A stretch of 64,000 nucleotides of DNA. Origin: Calliopum simillimum (Eukaryota > Arthropoda > Insecta > Diptera > Lauxaniidae). The DNA lies in contig OX638371.1 of assembly GCA_951812925.1 (NCBI GenBank), positions 42,072,101-42,136,100 of the forward strand, written 5' to 3'. Positions 39,230 through 51,400 of the stretch are shown in pieces. The notes beneath the pieces are model-generated. The model was not told the origin of the DNA and searched no databases. It saw nothing but the letters and a program-made list of their open reading frames with translations. Position numbers and translations under genes: made by a program. Position 1 is the stretch's first letter; each line of letters starts with the position of its first letter.

Positions 39230-39780
39230 TTAAAGTGGGCGGTGCCACGCCCCTAAATAAAAAAACGCTCTCACAGCTAAACCGCTGCATCGATTTTAAC
39301 GAAATTTGATACGGAGGTAGGGTTAGCATTAAGGAATGATAATATGACCATTATATTTTCCAGTGGGCGGTGCCACGCCCTTAAATGAAAAAAATGGTCT
39401 CACGGCTAAACCGCTGCATAGATTTTAACGAAATTTGGTACGAAGGTAGAGTTAGCACTAAGAAACGATAATATGACCATTATGTTTTTCAGTGGGCGGT
39501 GCCACGCCCTTAAATGGAACAAACGCTCTCACAGCTAAACCGCTGCATCGATTTTAACGAAATTTGGTGTGGAGATAGGGTTAACACTAAGGATCGATAA
39601 TATGACCACTATGTTTTTCAGTGGGCGGTGCTACGCCCCTAAATGGAAAAACGGTCTCACAACTAAACCGCAGCATCGGTTTCAACGAAATTTGGTATGG
39701 AGGTAGGATTGGCACTAAGGAACGATAACATGACCATTATATTTTCAGTGGACAGTGCCACGCCCCTAAATAGAAAAAAC
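39230..39780 (+). repeat. Five-copy tandem array, unit 127-129 bp
   Basis: CAGTGGGCGGTGCCACGCCC starts at about 39233, 39361, 39490, 39619 and 39746 (the last copy is mutated). Each unit continues with CTCACAGCTAAACCGCTGCA, GATTTTAACGAAATTTGGTA and AACGATAATATGACCATTAT. The fifth unit runs out at the palindromic element starting at 39913. Confidence 0.92.
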
Positions 39781-39912
39781 GCTCTCACGGCGAAAATACT
39801 GCATACGATTTTTATGATATTTGGTATAGATATATATGAATTTTGGTATAGAAAGATATCAAAACTTGTTTGCTCTTTAGTAGGAGTTACACGCATCTAA
39901 ATGGAAAGTACG

Positions 39913-42034
39913 CACGGCGCTGTCCTGAGAATTTAAATAACGATAACAACACCCCTCTGGGGTTATTTCATATTGTGAAAGCCTATTAAATTCTGCATAT
40001 TTTGGTGAATTTTTAAAAAAATCGTTAGAGCGCTTTTTGAAAAAAAGCCAAAAAACCGTTAAAATTGAAATGAAAAAAAAGTTTTGAGTTGACACACAAA
40101 AATTAATTTTTTATCAATATTTTATTAAATAATGATTATAATGTGTATATATTATAAAAGTATATTACATTCTAAAAAATATAAGACTAAGTAGAAAAAA
40201 ATCGATGGACCGGTTTTCGAAAAACTGGCAAAACACCGTTAAAATTTCAAAGAAAATCAATATTTTTAGTCGACATATGAAAATTAGTTTTGCTGATTAT
40301 TGTAACATATAATGAAAATTATAAATATACACACATATTACATATATATCATGTATGTTTTCTATAGAATAAAATGTTTACGATCCTTAACAAAAAAACA
40401 CTGAAAAAAATTATTACAAAAATTATTTAGTTAAAAAAATATCGTTAAAATTGGAGTTAGCCCGACAAAATTCGGATTTTGCTGCCAAATAGTTCGAAGT
40501 GGAATTTTGTCACAAGAATACTCTTTATTTATGCATGAAAGATAAAGTGTGAAAAAATCATAGTGAAATCTTCTACGCATAAAAAGTTATTCAAGGTCAA
40601 AGGTCGAAAAAATCAGTTTTTTGAAAATATCACACTTACGGTTACTTTTTCAGAAAAATAGGTCTAAACAATTTTATAGTCCTTAAAATTTTCTATGGAA
40701 AGACCTCAGAGTGGTTTTCGTGCGACTTACAGTTTAGGAGATATTCTAATTAAAAAAGTGTCAAAGCTTATAAATGCATGCATGCGGTATATAAGTGTGC
40801 ATAGCCACATGTTGATTTTTAAATTGCCATAACTTATGAACAATGAGTTGCACGAAAAAAACAAAACCATCAGGTTATAGGGAATTGTATGCTCTATAAA
40901 TGATAAGCAATGTATGTACACATACAATTTACCGTTTAGGAGTTATTCAATGAAAACCATAAAAATTAAGGACAACATTAAAAAAATATGTTTTTATTGA
41001 ATTACTCCTAAACGGTAAATTGTATGTGAACATACATTGCTTATTATTTATAGAGCATACAATTCCCTATAACCTGATGGTTTTGTTTTTTTCGTGCAAC
41101 TCATCGTTCATAAGTTATGGCACATTAAAAATCAACATGTGGCTATGCACACTTATATACCGCATGCATGCATTTCTAAGCTTTGACACTTTTTTAATTA
41201 GAATATCTCCTAAACTGTAAGTCGCACGAAAACCACTCTGAGCTCTTTTCCATAGAAAATTTTAAGGACTACAAAATTGTTTAGACCTATTTTTCTGAAA
41301 AAGTAACCGTTAGTGTGATATTTGCAAAAAACTGATTTTTTCGACCTTTGACCTTGAATAACTTTTTATGCGTAGAAGATTTCACTATGATTTTTTCACA
41401 CTTTATCTTTCATGCATAAATAAAGAGTATTCTTGTGACAAAATTTCACTTCGAACTATTTTGCAGCAAAATCCGAATTTTGTCGGGCTAACTACAATTT
41501 TAACGATATTTTTTTAACTAAATAATTTTTGTAATAATTTTTTTCAGTGTTTTTTCGTTAAGGAACGTAAACATTTTATTCTATAGAAAACATACATGAT
41601 ATATATGTAATATGTGTGTATATTTATAATTTTCATTATATGTTACAATAATCAGCAAAACTAATTTTCATATGTCGACTAAAAATATTGATTTTCATTG
41701 AAATTTTAACGGTGTTTTGCCAGTTTTTCGAAAACCGGTCCATCGATTTTTTTCTACTTAGTCTTATATTTTTAGAATATAATATACTTTTATAATATAT
41801 ACACATTATAATCATTGTTTATTAAAATATTGATAAAAAATTAATTTTTGTGTGTCAACTCAAAACTTTTTTTTCATTTCAATTTTAACGGTTTCTTGGC
41901 TTTTTTTCAAAAAGCGCTCTAACGATTTTTTTAAAAATTCACCAAAATATGCAGAATTTAATAGGCTTTCATAATATGAAATAACCCCAGAGGGGTGTTG
42001 TTATCGTTATTTAAATTCTCAGGACAGCGCCGTG
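39913..42034. mobile_element. 2.1 kb near-perfect palindrome, CACGGCG ends, TSD TACG
   Basis: Ends CACGGCGCTGTCCTGAGAAT on both sides, with perfect 4-bp duplication TACG (39909-39912, 42035-42038). The arms match almost base for base over about 1.06 kb and meet near 40974. Conceptual frames in the two arms are near-identical for this reason. The middle 1.1 kb is of the TAGCCC family (TTAGCCCGACAAAATTCGG at about 40454 and inverse at about 41490). No coding capacity. Intergenic between the two host genes. Confidence 0.93.
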
Positions 42035-42261
42035 TACGATATTGCAACTTAACTGCTGCACCGATGCAGATAACCTGAACCCTAAGGAAGAATATTAAAA
42101 GCTTTTTGTGTTTTATTGACCAAGGAAGGGTATAAAAACTTTTTCCTTTGTTTTGTGGTCAAATCGAAATGGTCGAATTTCGGCCACAAGGCGAACTCTA
42201 GTATAAATATATATTCAAATTGGATAATTGTTCCCAATTTATTAAAAAAATTTTCAATTTA

Positions 42262-42640
42262 ATGGACGAAGCCGAAGGAAATTTTTCAAAAATTAATTTT
42301 ATAAAACCTTACCGGACAACGTATCTACACATAAAAAAAATCATCTAAATCGGTTCAATGTTTTTTGAGTTATTAAGATTTTTAATATCCCGGACGTTGC
42401 CGAAAGACTTTTAAAAAAATTTTATAACAGGACTTTACTAGGCAACATACCTATCCACAAAAAAAAATCACTCAAATCGGAACAACACTTCTCGAGTTAG
42501 TAAGGTTTTTAATATTCCGAACGAAGCCAAAGGAATTTTGAAAAAAATAAGTTTTCAAAAACCTTAACGGGCAACGTATCTACCCATTTAAAAAAAAAAA
42601 TCATAAAAATCAAATGATTGGTTTTCGAATAGTAGAATTT
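42262..42640 (+). repeat. Three-copy tandem repeat, unit about 130 bp
   Basis: GGACGAAGCCGAAGGA, GGACGTTGCCGAAAGA and GAACGAAGCCAAAGGA begin units near 42264, 42393 and 42519. Each continues with CCTTACCGGACAACGTATCT-like sequence, AAAAAATCA and AAATCGG. Confidence 0.75.
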
Positions 42641-42987
42641 TGAAAACTTCACGTTTTCGATTTTTCGAGTCTGAGCCCACAGAAAAGAGGTCGAACCTAT
42701 TTCTTTTCCAAAAAGCGGTGGCTTAATTTTTTCCTTGTTCAATTACCTATAAACCCTCATCATTGAAATCTTTCTACAGTGCGTCCCTAAGCGGCCAAAA
42801 AATTTTGATATAAAAAACATACTTTGGGACCACTGTGCGTCGTCGTATCAAATTTTATAACGATAGAAGCTATAGGGGAAATTGGAGAAGGCGGTGTTGC
42901 ATCTCCCATCAGACTGGTGCTCCTTTAAAATTTTTCTTTTAAAATTTAAACTGTTCAACTTCTTGTATGGATTTTAAGCCATTATAT

Positions 42988-43891
42988 GAGGAGTGATTTT
43001 TCAAAAGGGCGTAAAACCATGTTAAACAAATTTTCAGTAATGAGAAAAAACTTTTATGGGCTGTTTACAATAACTTATTTTTTTTTAATGTCTCCAGTGT
43101 TATAGTGAGTTGACTAAAGATTCTAATCCACTTAACATTTTTGTTGTAAAAAACATTTGGAAATAAGCCCTTTTGTTTCGAAATCACTCTTATTTCATCA
43201 TTTGGAAGTTTATGCTGATGTCTATAGGCATGGTATGTAAGCTCCTATATAGCCTCCCAACGGAAAGAAATGAAGCTGCTTCCAAAAATAGCGCAATAGA
43301 AGCACATCTCTGGTAGCATCCCAACGGGAAGAAATTAAGCTGCTTCCAAAAAGAGCGCAATGGAAGCACATCTCTCGTAGCATACAAAGTTTTTTTAAAT
43401 TCTATTTTTTTATTGCTTATAAAAGTTAATAATCTACCAAAAGTTACATCTTTTGAAAAACTTCCACGGAAGCGTATTTCATGTGCTTTTAAAGATGTGC
43501 ATCTCCGCTAGGACATCCTGTGTTAAAAAAGATAAGCAGTGAGAATAGCACTGGAAGTAGCTTCTTGCTTCCCTAGAAGCGCAACTGAAGTCGTTTTAAT
43601 GCGCTTCCGTTTCCCGTTGGGCTGGGACATATACAAAATATTAAAAGTTTTTTTGGCTATTCGAAATACGTCTTTTTGTATCAAACTCTAAAAATTTCTA
43701 TGAAATTATATGGAAATAAGGCCTTTTGTTCTGAAATGCGACTTTTGATCACGATTCTATCTTGGAAAAATGCATTTTTTGTGATGAATTTTGAACTTGA
43801 GGATGCAGTTTAGCATGGTAAAGGCGATGGCATTCTTAGGTTTGTTCGAGGTTGGAAGTGGTTTTACGCCCTTTTGAAAAATCACTCCTCA
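42988..43891. mobile_element. 904-bp TA-flanked inverted-repeat element
   Basis: Ends TGAGGAGTGATTTTTCAAAA then GGGCGTAAAACCA in both arms, flanked by TA (42986-42987, 43892-43893). Inside is a 64-bp direct duplication (CCCAACGG-AAGAAAT-AAGCTGCTTCCAAAAA... at 43255 and 43319). Non-coding. Confidence 0.8.
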
Positions 43892-43893
43892 TA

Positions 43894-44737
43894 TTCGAAT
43901 TCGCAATTTTTTTTTCCGTAAGTTCTGTGGTTTTGAAGAATAATCAATATCTCCAAAATTACAGAACTGGAGAAATAAATTGCGGATTCAAATTAAGTGG
44001 CTGTAAGTCCATACATAAAGCTGAACAGTTTATTTTTGAATCACATTTTTCCATATTTAGGAGCACTTTTCAGTTTTTAAAATGTGATCAATCAAATGTT
44101 CTCCAGACCAAATTTTACACGGCACATATTTACACCAAAAGGAAACTTTTGTTGCCCTGGGAACGAAACTTGAAGCAACTCATTTTTTCCACACAAATTA
44201 AATCCAGTCTAATAGGAGGTGCAACGCCCTGCCCCTTATTTTTGCAGTGTTTGGTTGACGCAGTATACTCCTGTGTACCAAGTTGTATATAAATAATTGC
44301 TAAGATATATCGTTTTCTTAATTTTTTTTGCTTTCGTATGGCGAGTGTCCCCACACCGCCACTATGTAGATTCACTTCATTTCGTTAGCAGTTTCGCATC
44401 TTAAATTGCACTTTGAATTTATCACGTCTAGATTGTATAAAGCACTGTGAGCCGCGTCTTTCCGAATTCGTTACGCCACATTGGGCTTAGTAATAAAAAT
44501 AAATTTCAAAAATCTAATGATATTGTTTTGTAGAAAAAGTTGACGCCACTAATATTTGTTCCTATGAGAGGGGTTTTATCGTAGAAAAATTTTAATTAAT
44601 TAATCATTTAAAGACTACTGAATAGCTTTTTAATTTTTTTTTTTTTTCTTTGTTACTATTATTTTAATTGAATGGTTGAACTTGTTAATGAGTTTAACAA
44701 AAAAATTAACTGGGTGACATAGATGGTTCAGAAGGCC
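43894..44737. other. Intergenic, downstream of the DRC11-type gene
   Basis: No feature with a clear boundary. A 146-codon frame at 43852-44292 has no family motif and begins inside the neighbouring MITE, so it is not called. T-rich run at about 44630-44648. A - strand polyadenylation signal could not be singled out. Confidence 0.3.
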
Positions 44738-44812
44738 CAATACTCCAAATTTTCCTAATTACATACCAAACTATGGTATTTCAATTTAGGAAAATTTGGC
44801 CAATACCGCTTG
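44738..44812. repeat. Short inverted repeat overlapping the DRC11-type C-terminus
   Basis: CCAAATTTTCCTAATT-ACATACCA and TGGTAT-TTCAATTTAGGAAAATTTGG form a hairpin of roughly 30 bp arms around AACTA. It contains the annotated stop codon and the last codons of the gene. Confidence 0.75.
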
Positions 44813-45424
44813 TAAATATTGCAAATATAGTCCAAACCTTAACGTCAGGTGGAAATACTGGCTGATCTTCATCTTTGTAGAAGTGTTCCAAAAATTCTTT
44901 GGGTTCTATTGGTTCTGTTCTTACATACATTTTTCTTTTTATATTCAATACTTGTTCCATATTTTCTGTCATATCTCCAGAACTGTAATCCTGAAGAACT
45001 TTAGCTAAAGCCGATATAGCATAGTCCTCTACATTATTATCGCCTAAATGTTTTTCAAGCATTTCAAGCCATATGAGAAAATTTGTGCCATAATCATTTT
45101 TCGGTACAAGAATTATTTTGGTAAATGCTTTCTTTATCTTCACTTTTGCTGTCCAGGGTACATCAGATGTGCCAAGTAACATAATTTTGTCTTCCTTCTT
45201 AATTGGTTTTAAAATTTTTTTTTGTAGAGATTTGAAAAGTAGTCGCGGATTTAGTTCTTCCTGACCTTTTGGAATTTTTTTCCAAAAAACCCTGTGAGCG
45301 TCTTGTATAAAAAGAATAGTAGGTTGGAAAGCTCTTGCAACTTTCATAACGATATTGATTAAGTAGCTGAGTCTATCTGCATACTGAGTGGTTTTCTCGG
45401 GACTAAGATTTATAAAAACAGCAT
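44781..45424 (-). CDS. IQCA1: DRC11/IQCA1-type gene, Walker B to C-terminus exon
   Basis: 644 nt ending in TGA. Encodes AVFINLSPEKTTQYADRLSY, the Walker B-like strand PTILFIQDAHRVFWKKIP, KEDKIMLLGTSDVPW, KIILVPKNDYGTNFLIWLEM and TEPIEPKEFLEHFYKDED. The last 15-20 residues (after PPDVKVW) do not look like the family's usual C-terminus and run into a short inverted repeat at 44738-44812. The true end may therefore use a splice donor near PPDVK, or the C-terminus has been replaced by the repeat. An ATG at 45347 is internal, not the start. Confidence 0.85.
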
Positions 45425-48400
45425 CTAAAATGTATATAATTTGATGATATTAAAACTATAACAAATTTTTACTATTCTTACCGAGTTCGGAAGCTATGAT
45501 GTTACAAAGTAATTTTTTTCCATTTCTGAGTGGACCAACGAGAAGTATAGACTTAGGTTTGTCAACTGTGAACTCCCCCATACCAAGCATGGATTCTTGA
45601 ATAAGCATTTTAATATCTCCTTTAGCTGGACCAAGTGTTCTATAGAGTTGAGATAAAGATAGTTTAATTTACAAACTTTAAAAGTAAATTTTTTTTATGG
45701 TGATTGGTTGAAATGATAAGTAAAAATTGTGCTTTGTAAATGGTCTGTATTAATATGTCGATTTAGAATTTTGTGCTGCATGTATAGATACACAGAGAAA
45801 ACAGCATTATCAAAAGTGCCAGAAACGTGGTTATTTTAACAACGTTGCGACTGGAGCTGGGGACGGGCCGTGTTTTTTTTTTTTCGTGGCCCCCGAGCCT
45901 TTACTCTTCAGCTACGGGCTCAGGCCTTGAAATTGAGTTTAGTGCGGGCCCGGGCTTAACCCCAAAAGCCCGAAAATTAGAGGCCTGTAAAAACCCGATT
46001 GGAAGGATAAACTTGGAAAAAATTTTGTTCTTGCATAAAAATATGTGAAATTTTGTATAAATATGACGCTGAGAATGACAATGGAATAAGTCAAGTCAAA
46101 CAAATCATCTTATTAGACTAGAATGTTTGTTTTTTCTCATATGAAAATCATTGATTTAGCTTCATCAATAAGTTAAAATTTTTTTAAAGTTTTGTCAAGG
46201 GCTTGTTTCGTATTCGTGCCGAACAGGGCCTAATTTTTGAGGCCCGTGCCCAGCTGTAGCTGCGACCCAAGTTTTGAGCATGGCTCATGAAACTGATATT
46301 ATTTTCTTTTTTAATTTTTTAATTTTTGCTTTATATAAATATTTTTTTGTTTGGCATTGGAGAGATTCGAACCTGGAACCTGTCACGGTGCTCTTGAACA
46401 GTCTATAGGTATGATGAAAATGTGGAGAAAATCTGTGAATGGGATTTCATTTGCATTAGTTTAGTGGTCTGAAAAACTCAAACCCCGAAATCGTAGCTGA
46501 TCATCCCCGCGAAATATCGCAAAAATACATATCCCATATAAAATCTGTGAATGGGGTTTCATTTGCATTAGTTTAGTGGTCTGAAAAACTCAAACCCCGA
46601 AATCGTAGCTGATCATCCCCGCGAAATATCGCAAAAATACATATCCCATATAAAACAAAAAACGGCAGGTGGCACTCGGGGAGTGGCCGATGATATTGGA
46701 AGCTAATGCTTATCCATATGTGAAATGTATATATCTATATATATGAGCGCCCCTCTTACGTTCGAAAAATAAGTGAGAGAGAGAGAGAGAGAGAGAGAGC
46801 ATGAGCTGGTGCGCGCAATGTTTATAAACATATATATATGTATACATACATATATACTGTATACTGTACTTTGTATACAGTACGTCTCTATTTTTATATG
46901 TGTGACGCATTTTCGTTGCAAACATCCGTTACACTTTTTCGTTGCATGTTTTCGCTGTTCAGACTCTGCCTCTCAAAACGTCCGATAAGGAAGCATTAGC
47001 TTCCAAAAAAAATTAAGAAAAAAAACGCAACAAGCAAATATAAAAATAATTATTTGTAATGTATTTTGCAATGCTGAATCCGAATCCGGCCTTAAAACTG
47101 CTGTATCTCATATGGTTTTTGAGATATCTTAGCCTAAGCATGCAAAAAATACCGTTTTTGCTATATGCTGAAGCCATATTATACTAAATTAATACAAATG
47201 AAACCCCATTCACAGATTTTCTCCACAATTTCATCAAACCTATCGACTGTTTAAGAGCACCGTGCTGTCGTGTGATAATTGCGGACGTTAACGAACTTAG
47301 CCACTGCCATCATTATTGTGAGGTTGACTCAAAGTCTATTTGTTTTGAAACTAGCTTATATCATGTTCTTGAGTGTTTTGACTACGTTTCGTAACTTATT
47401 TGGATTTTACTACGTTTCGTGGTATTTTGACCACTTTTCGTTGCTGATTTGGTTGCCCAGCTTTGCTAAATAAGTTCCAACCACGTTCTTGAGTCATTTA
47501 GCAACGCACCATACAAATATGATCTTAGGGCGTTGTTAATTCCAAATCAGCAACGAAACGTAGTTAAAACACTCATAAACGTGATAGAAACTCATTTAGA
47601 AAAGCAAGTTATCTTCAAGCAAGTTTCTTCACTCTGGGTATAGAGAAGATCTTACAAATTAAAGCGTTTTCTTAAGTAACTAAATTCCTTTTACATAAAT
47701 TTAATTTTTGGTCACAAATCTTAAAATTAATAGAAAAAATCTCAAATACCGTTAGGTTATTCCGTCGTCCTAAAATTGCGTAAGACCTTCAGGGAAAGAA
47801 AGCTAATCATTTTCTTACGCTTTCTGATTAAAGTATACAAAAATTATGAAGGATTTCTTACATACTTATATAAGATATATGAAAGAAGTTTTACGTACTT
47901 AATTTATGGAAAGCCTCTTCAAAAAATTTGAATCAAGTTGCTTTTGAAGAACTTTGACCATTTGCACTTTCTCAAATAATGGTCTTAATATTGCATTTTA
48001 AATAAAAGCTTTGAATGGGTGGTAGGCGTAGCAATTAACTAATTTTGCTCAAGGACAACCCCCTGCACGTTTTGTGACAACGTCGGACAAGTCCTTCGAG
48101 TTAACTTGTTGCGTTTTCCCGTAATCGTGATTTGTTCAGATGTGAAGGTGGTCAGACTTACGATAGATGGACAGATGGACAGACGGGTGGGTAAATAGAC
48201 AGACCAACATACATAGCTATACCGACTCATGAGGTGACTCTGATCAATAATGAACATATCGATACCATAGAGCTCTATAGTCCTACCTCCACTTTTTGCG
48301 ATTTTGAGATTTTTGCAGTTATGGTATCCTTGTGGGCTTCTTTACCGAGTGCAAAACTGTGTGATGCCAAAATACCACTAAAATACCAAAATATTTGATA

Positions 48401-51400
48401 ATTAAGAAAAATCCTATCTCCAAACTGTAATTTTTTGAAGAGCGCTACTGTCTTGTCTCCACTAAATATTCAAATAAGTCAAATTTTAAAATTTTCATGA
48501 CTTTTCTTGACATTTTAGAACTCAGTACGATTACTGTGGGTTCCTGGTCACTGCAACATTGTGGGAAATGAAAGGGCTGACGAGCTAGCTAAACAAGGTG
48601 TGCAGTTACTCAATGATCCCTTGTTTGAAGAAGTACCACTTAAGTTCTACTATACGCAAAAGACTAAGCAACTAGAAATTTTAGCGGAAAATAGATGGCT
48701 AAACAACACTAAAAACAAAACGGCCAAAATATTCTGGCCCTCTTACAATAATAACAAAACTAGATATGTACTCTCTCTTAGCAAAATTAATTGCAGACTG
48801 TTGATTGGTGTTACAACTGGACACTGCCTGATTGGACACCATGCATACAGGATGGGATTAATATCAAATAACTGGTGCAGAAACTGTTCCGAACCCGATG
48901 AGGAAGAAACGGTAGAGCACGTCTTGTGCTTTTGCCCGGCGCTAACCAGACGCAGAATGGCAACTCTTGGGCAGGCTATGTTCGGCTCCATAAATGAGAT
49001 AGCTGGAATAGCATTATCGAAACTAATGAATTTCGCCTTAAAAACTGGAACCTTCGATATAGATGAAAATCATGAAGCCAGAACACTGCTATTCTCCTAA
49101 CTGAAGGGAGTTATGTGGTAACGCTATGGACCTAGTTGGTCTATGTGAGGTTTTTGCTTACGCGATTACCGCCACCCTAACCTAACCTAACCTTGACATT
49201 TTAGTGAACAAATTTTGTTACACCCAAGGGTCCTCTCTTATATGTCGGAACCAAAAATTAAAAAAAAAAAACAAAAAATTCGTTTTTTCGTGTTTTCTAC
49301 GCGTTTCATGACATTCTACGACATTTTAGTGGGAAAAATTCAAAAAAATTTACGAAATGTGTCATTTATTTTAAGAATAGTGCAATTCTTTATAAAGGCA
49401 AAAGTAGTGGCATACTATAAATCAGAGTTGGGCAAATTGCATTACTTTTTTAATGCATTGAATTAGTAATGCTAATGCAAAAAATCATTGCATTGATTTT
49501 TGGAATTTAATGCTATTGAAAAAATCCATTGCATTGATTTTTGAAATTTAATGCTATTGAAAAATCTATTGCATTGATTTCTTAAATTTTTTAATTTGCA
49601 TTAAATTTACAATACATTGGTAGGTTTTAGGAAAAAGGAATTTTCTTTTCAACCAGGAACTTTTGAACCATACCCTCTTTTTTTCCCCACCAACCAACCA
49701 ACTCAACCCAACCACCCCCAACACACAACACCATTTTTATTTTCCTTCTTGTTCCTCGGAGGCTTCCTTCAATTATCCTGATTGGTTTCCATTTCACTTC
49801 ATCATTTCATAATTTATATTTTAATTTTTTTCCGTGTTCGCCCTTGACTTGAACCTGGATCCAAACATGTTCCGTGATCGCACCTTAACGAGCTCAGCCA
49901 AAGCTACCCTTATTGAGTAGCTGGCTGTAAATTTATTATATCATAATTATTCTGTCATATTAAAAAAAAAAATTTCTTTTTGCCATCGTTGGGATTCGAA
50001 CCCGAGCCACTTTCAACATTCTGAATCGCGCATCTCAACGTTCTCTTCCAAATTCGAATATTTTTTTGTATGAATAAATACATTTATAAATTTTGTTCAA
50101 AAATTTATTTAAATTGTTATTTCCCCGAGTTCCCAGATTTGGATTTTTTTTTATTTTTTAGAGATTTTTTTCGGTTAATGCAAATGCATGAAAGGTTAAT
50201 AAGAAAATTTATTTTCCATATGAATTAAATGTTACTCATGCTTATTGTTTCAGAAATGTGTAATCAGATGTAATATGTAATGTAATAGATGTGTATTCAG
50301 GATAGTCGCTCTCCCTTATCAGTGTGAGTTAAAAATTTACGTTCAAAAACTATGGTTTTGCATCAAATATTTTCAGGCCCGATGCAAGACCTCTAGGAAG
50401 CAGTGTTCACCTGAACCCAAATTTTGCTAATTGGGACTCATATCAGTGTACTGTCTAATTGATTCATCTGTATATGATATGGGATTATTTCCAGGGATTC
50501 CATTAACAGCATTTGCCGTGAAGACAACACTACATCATAACAGAAGAGTTAACTGAAAACAGAAGATTTTGTCTCCAAAGGGTCTACCAAATCTTAGCCT
50601 ACAACGATAGAACTCTAGTTGTGATCAAAAGTCGTGGACTTGGTAGTCTTGCTACCATTAGTTCGTCAATCAACCTATAGTATATGGTGAAATAGGCGAC
50701 TGGAATAATTCGAAATCTTTCAAAAAAAAATTTGTGTGGTTTCGTTTTAACATATGTAGGTGTCCGTCGAATGGCCTTGTTATATGTTCACATATGAAGT
50801 TATTGATAAATCTACCCAATCGACGGAGTTACAAATTTCTTTTAAAGAGATTATCGTTTGTTTTATATTGGTCTTTCATAACTTGAAAAATGGGCATAGC
50901 CAAGATCGAGAATGCACTGGATTTGTTATTATATACAGCTAAAGATACGACTTAAGTTTTGTGGCATATATGTATAAGCATAAAAGGTACCGTATATTTA
51001 ACATATTTAAAAAAAAAAACCTTAAAATCGCAAAAACCGAATTTTCGTGAATATCTCCTTAACGATATACACTTGCCACAAAATTTTAACACTCTTTAAC
51101 TCTTAGTACCGTTTTTTAGGAAATTTCTTGAGCTACAAATTTGTGTCATAAGGTTTTTCTGTAGAAGTAAGCGTTAACGAAATATTTGCAAAAAACTGAT
51201 TTTCGTAGCCTTAGATCCCGAATAACATTTTATGCGAAAACTACTTCGCAATAACCTTTTCACACTTTGTTTATCACGCATAAATAAAGACAATTCCGGT
51301 GAAAAATATCCACTTGGAATTTTTTCACAGAAAAATTTTAATTTTCCTGGGCTGTGTATCATTTCTGGAACAACAAGCATGAGTAACATTTAATTCATAT

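Larger units (their letters stand above)
45789..47637. mobile_element. tRNA-bearing repeat, copy 2, with two nested insertions
   Basis: TACACAGAGAAAACAGCATT at the left and TTCTTCACTCTG at the right are flanked by GTATAGA (45782-45788, 47638-47644), matching 7 of a possible 8-bp duplication. Homologous to 14225-15397. Interrupted by a hAT-like MITE (45852-46258) and by a CACGGTGCTC MITE (46384-47264), neither present in copy 1. Confidence 0.75.

Noticed and set aside
39230..39780. CRISPR-like array
   Set aside because: Units of 128 bp are contiguous with no unique spacers; it is a minisatellite in a eukaryotic genome.
40727..41220. Pair of nearly identical 66-codon frames on opposite strands (40727-40927 and 41020-41220)
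   Set aside because: Mirror images in the arms of the 39913-42034 palindrome; no protein similarity.
43852..44292. 146-codon + strand frame
   Set aside because: Begins within a MITE terminus, has no recognisable domain, and overlaps an equally open antisense frame; probably chance.
46703..46988. Overlapping frames with Ser-Leu or Arg-Glu repeats
   Set aside because: They arise from the GA microsatellite and TATATG-rich DNA in a MITE.
49174..49192. Telomeric (TTAGG)n tract
   Set aside because: Only about three units, located exactly at the 3' end of a LINE and inside its target duplication, so it is the LINE tail.
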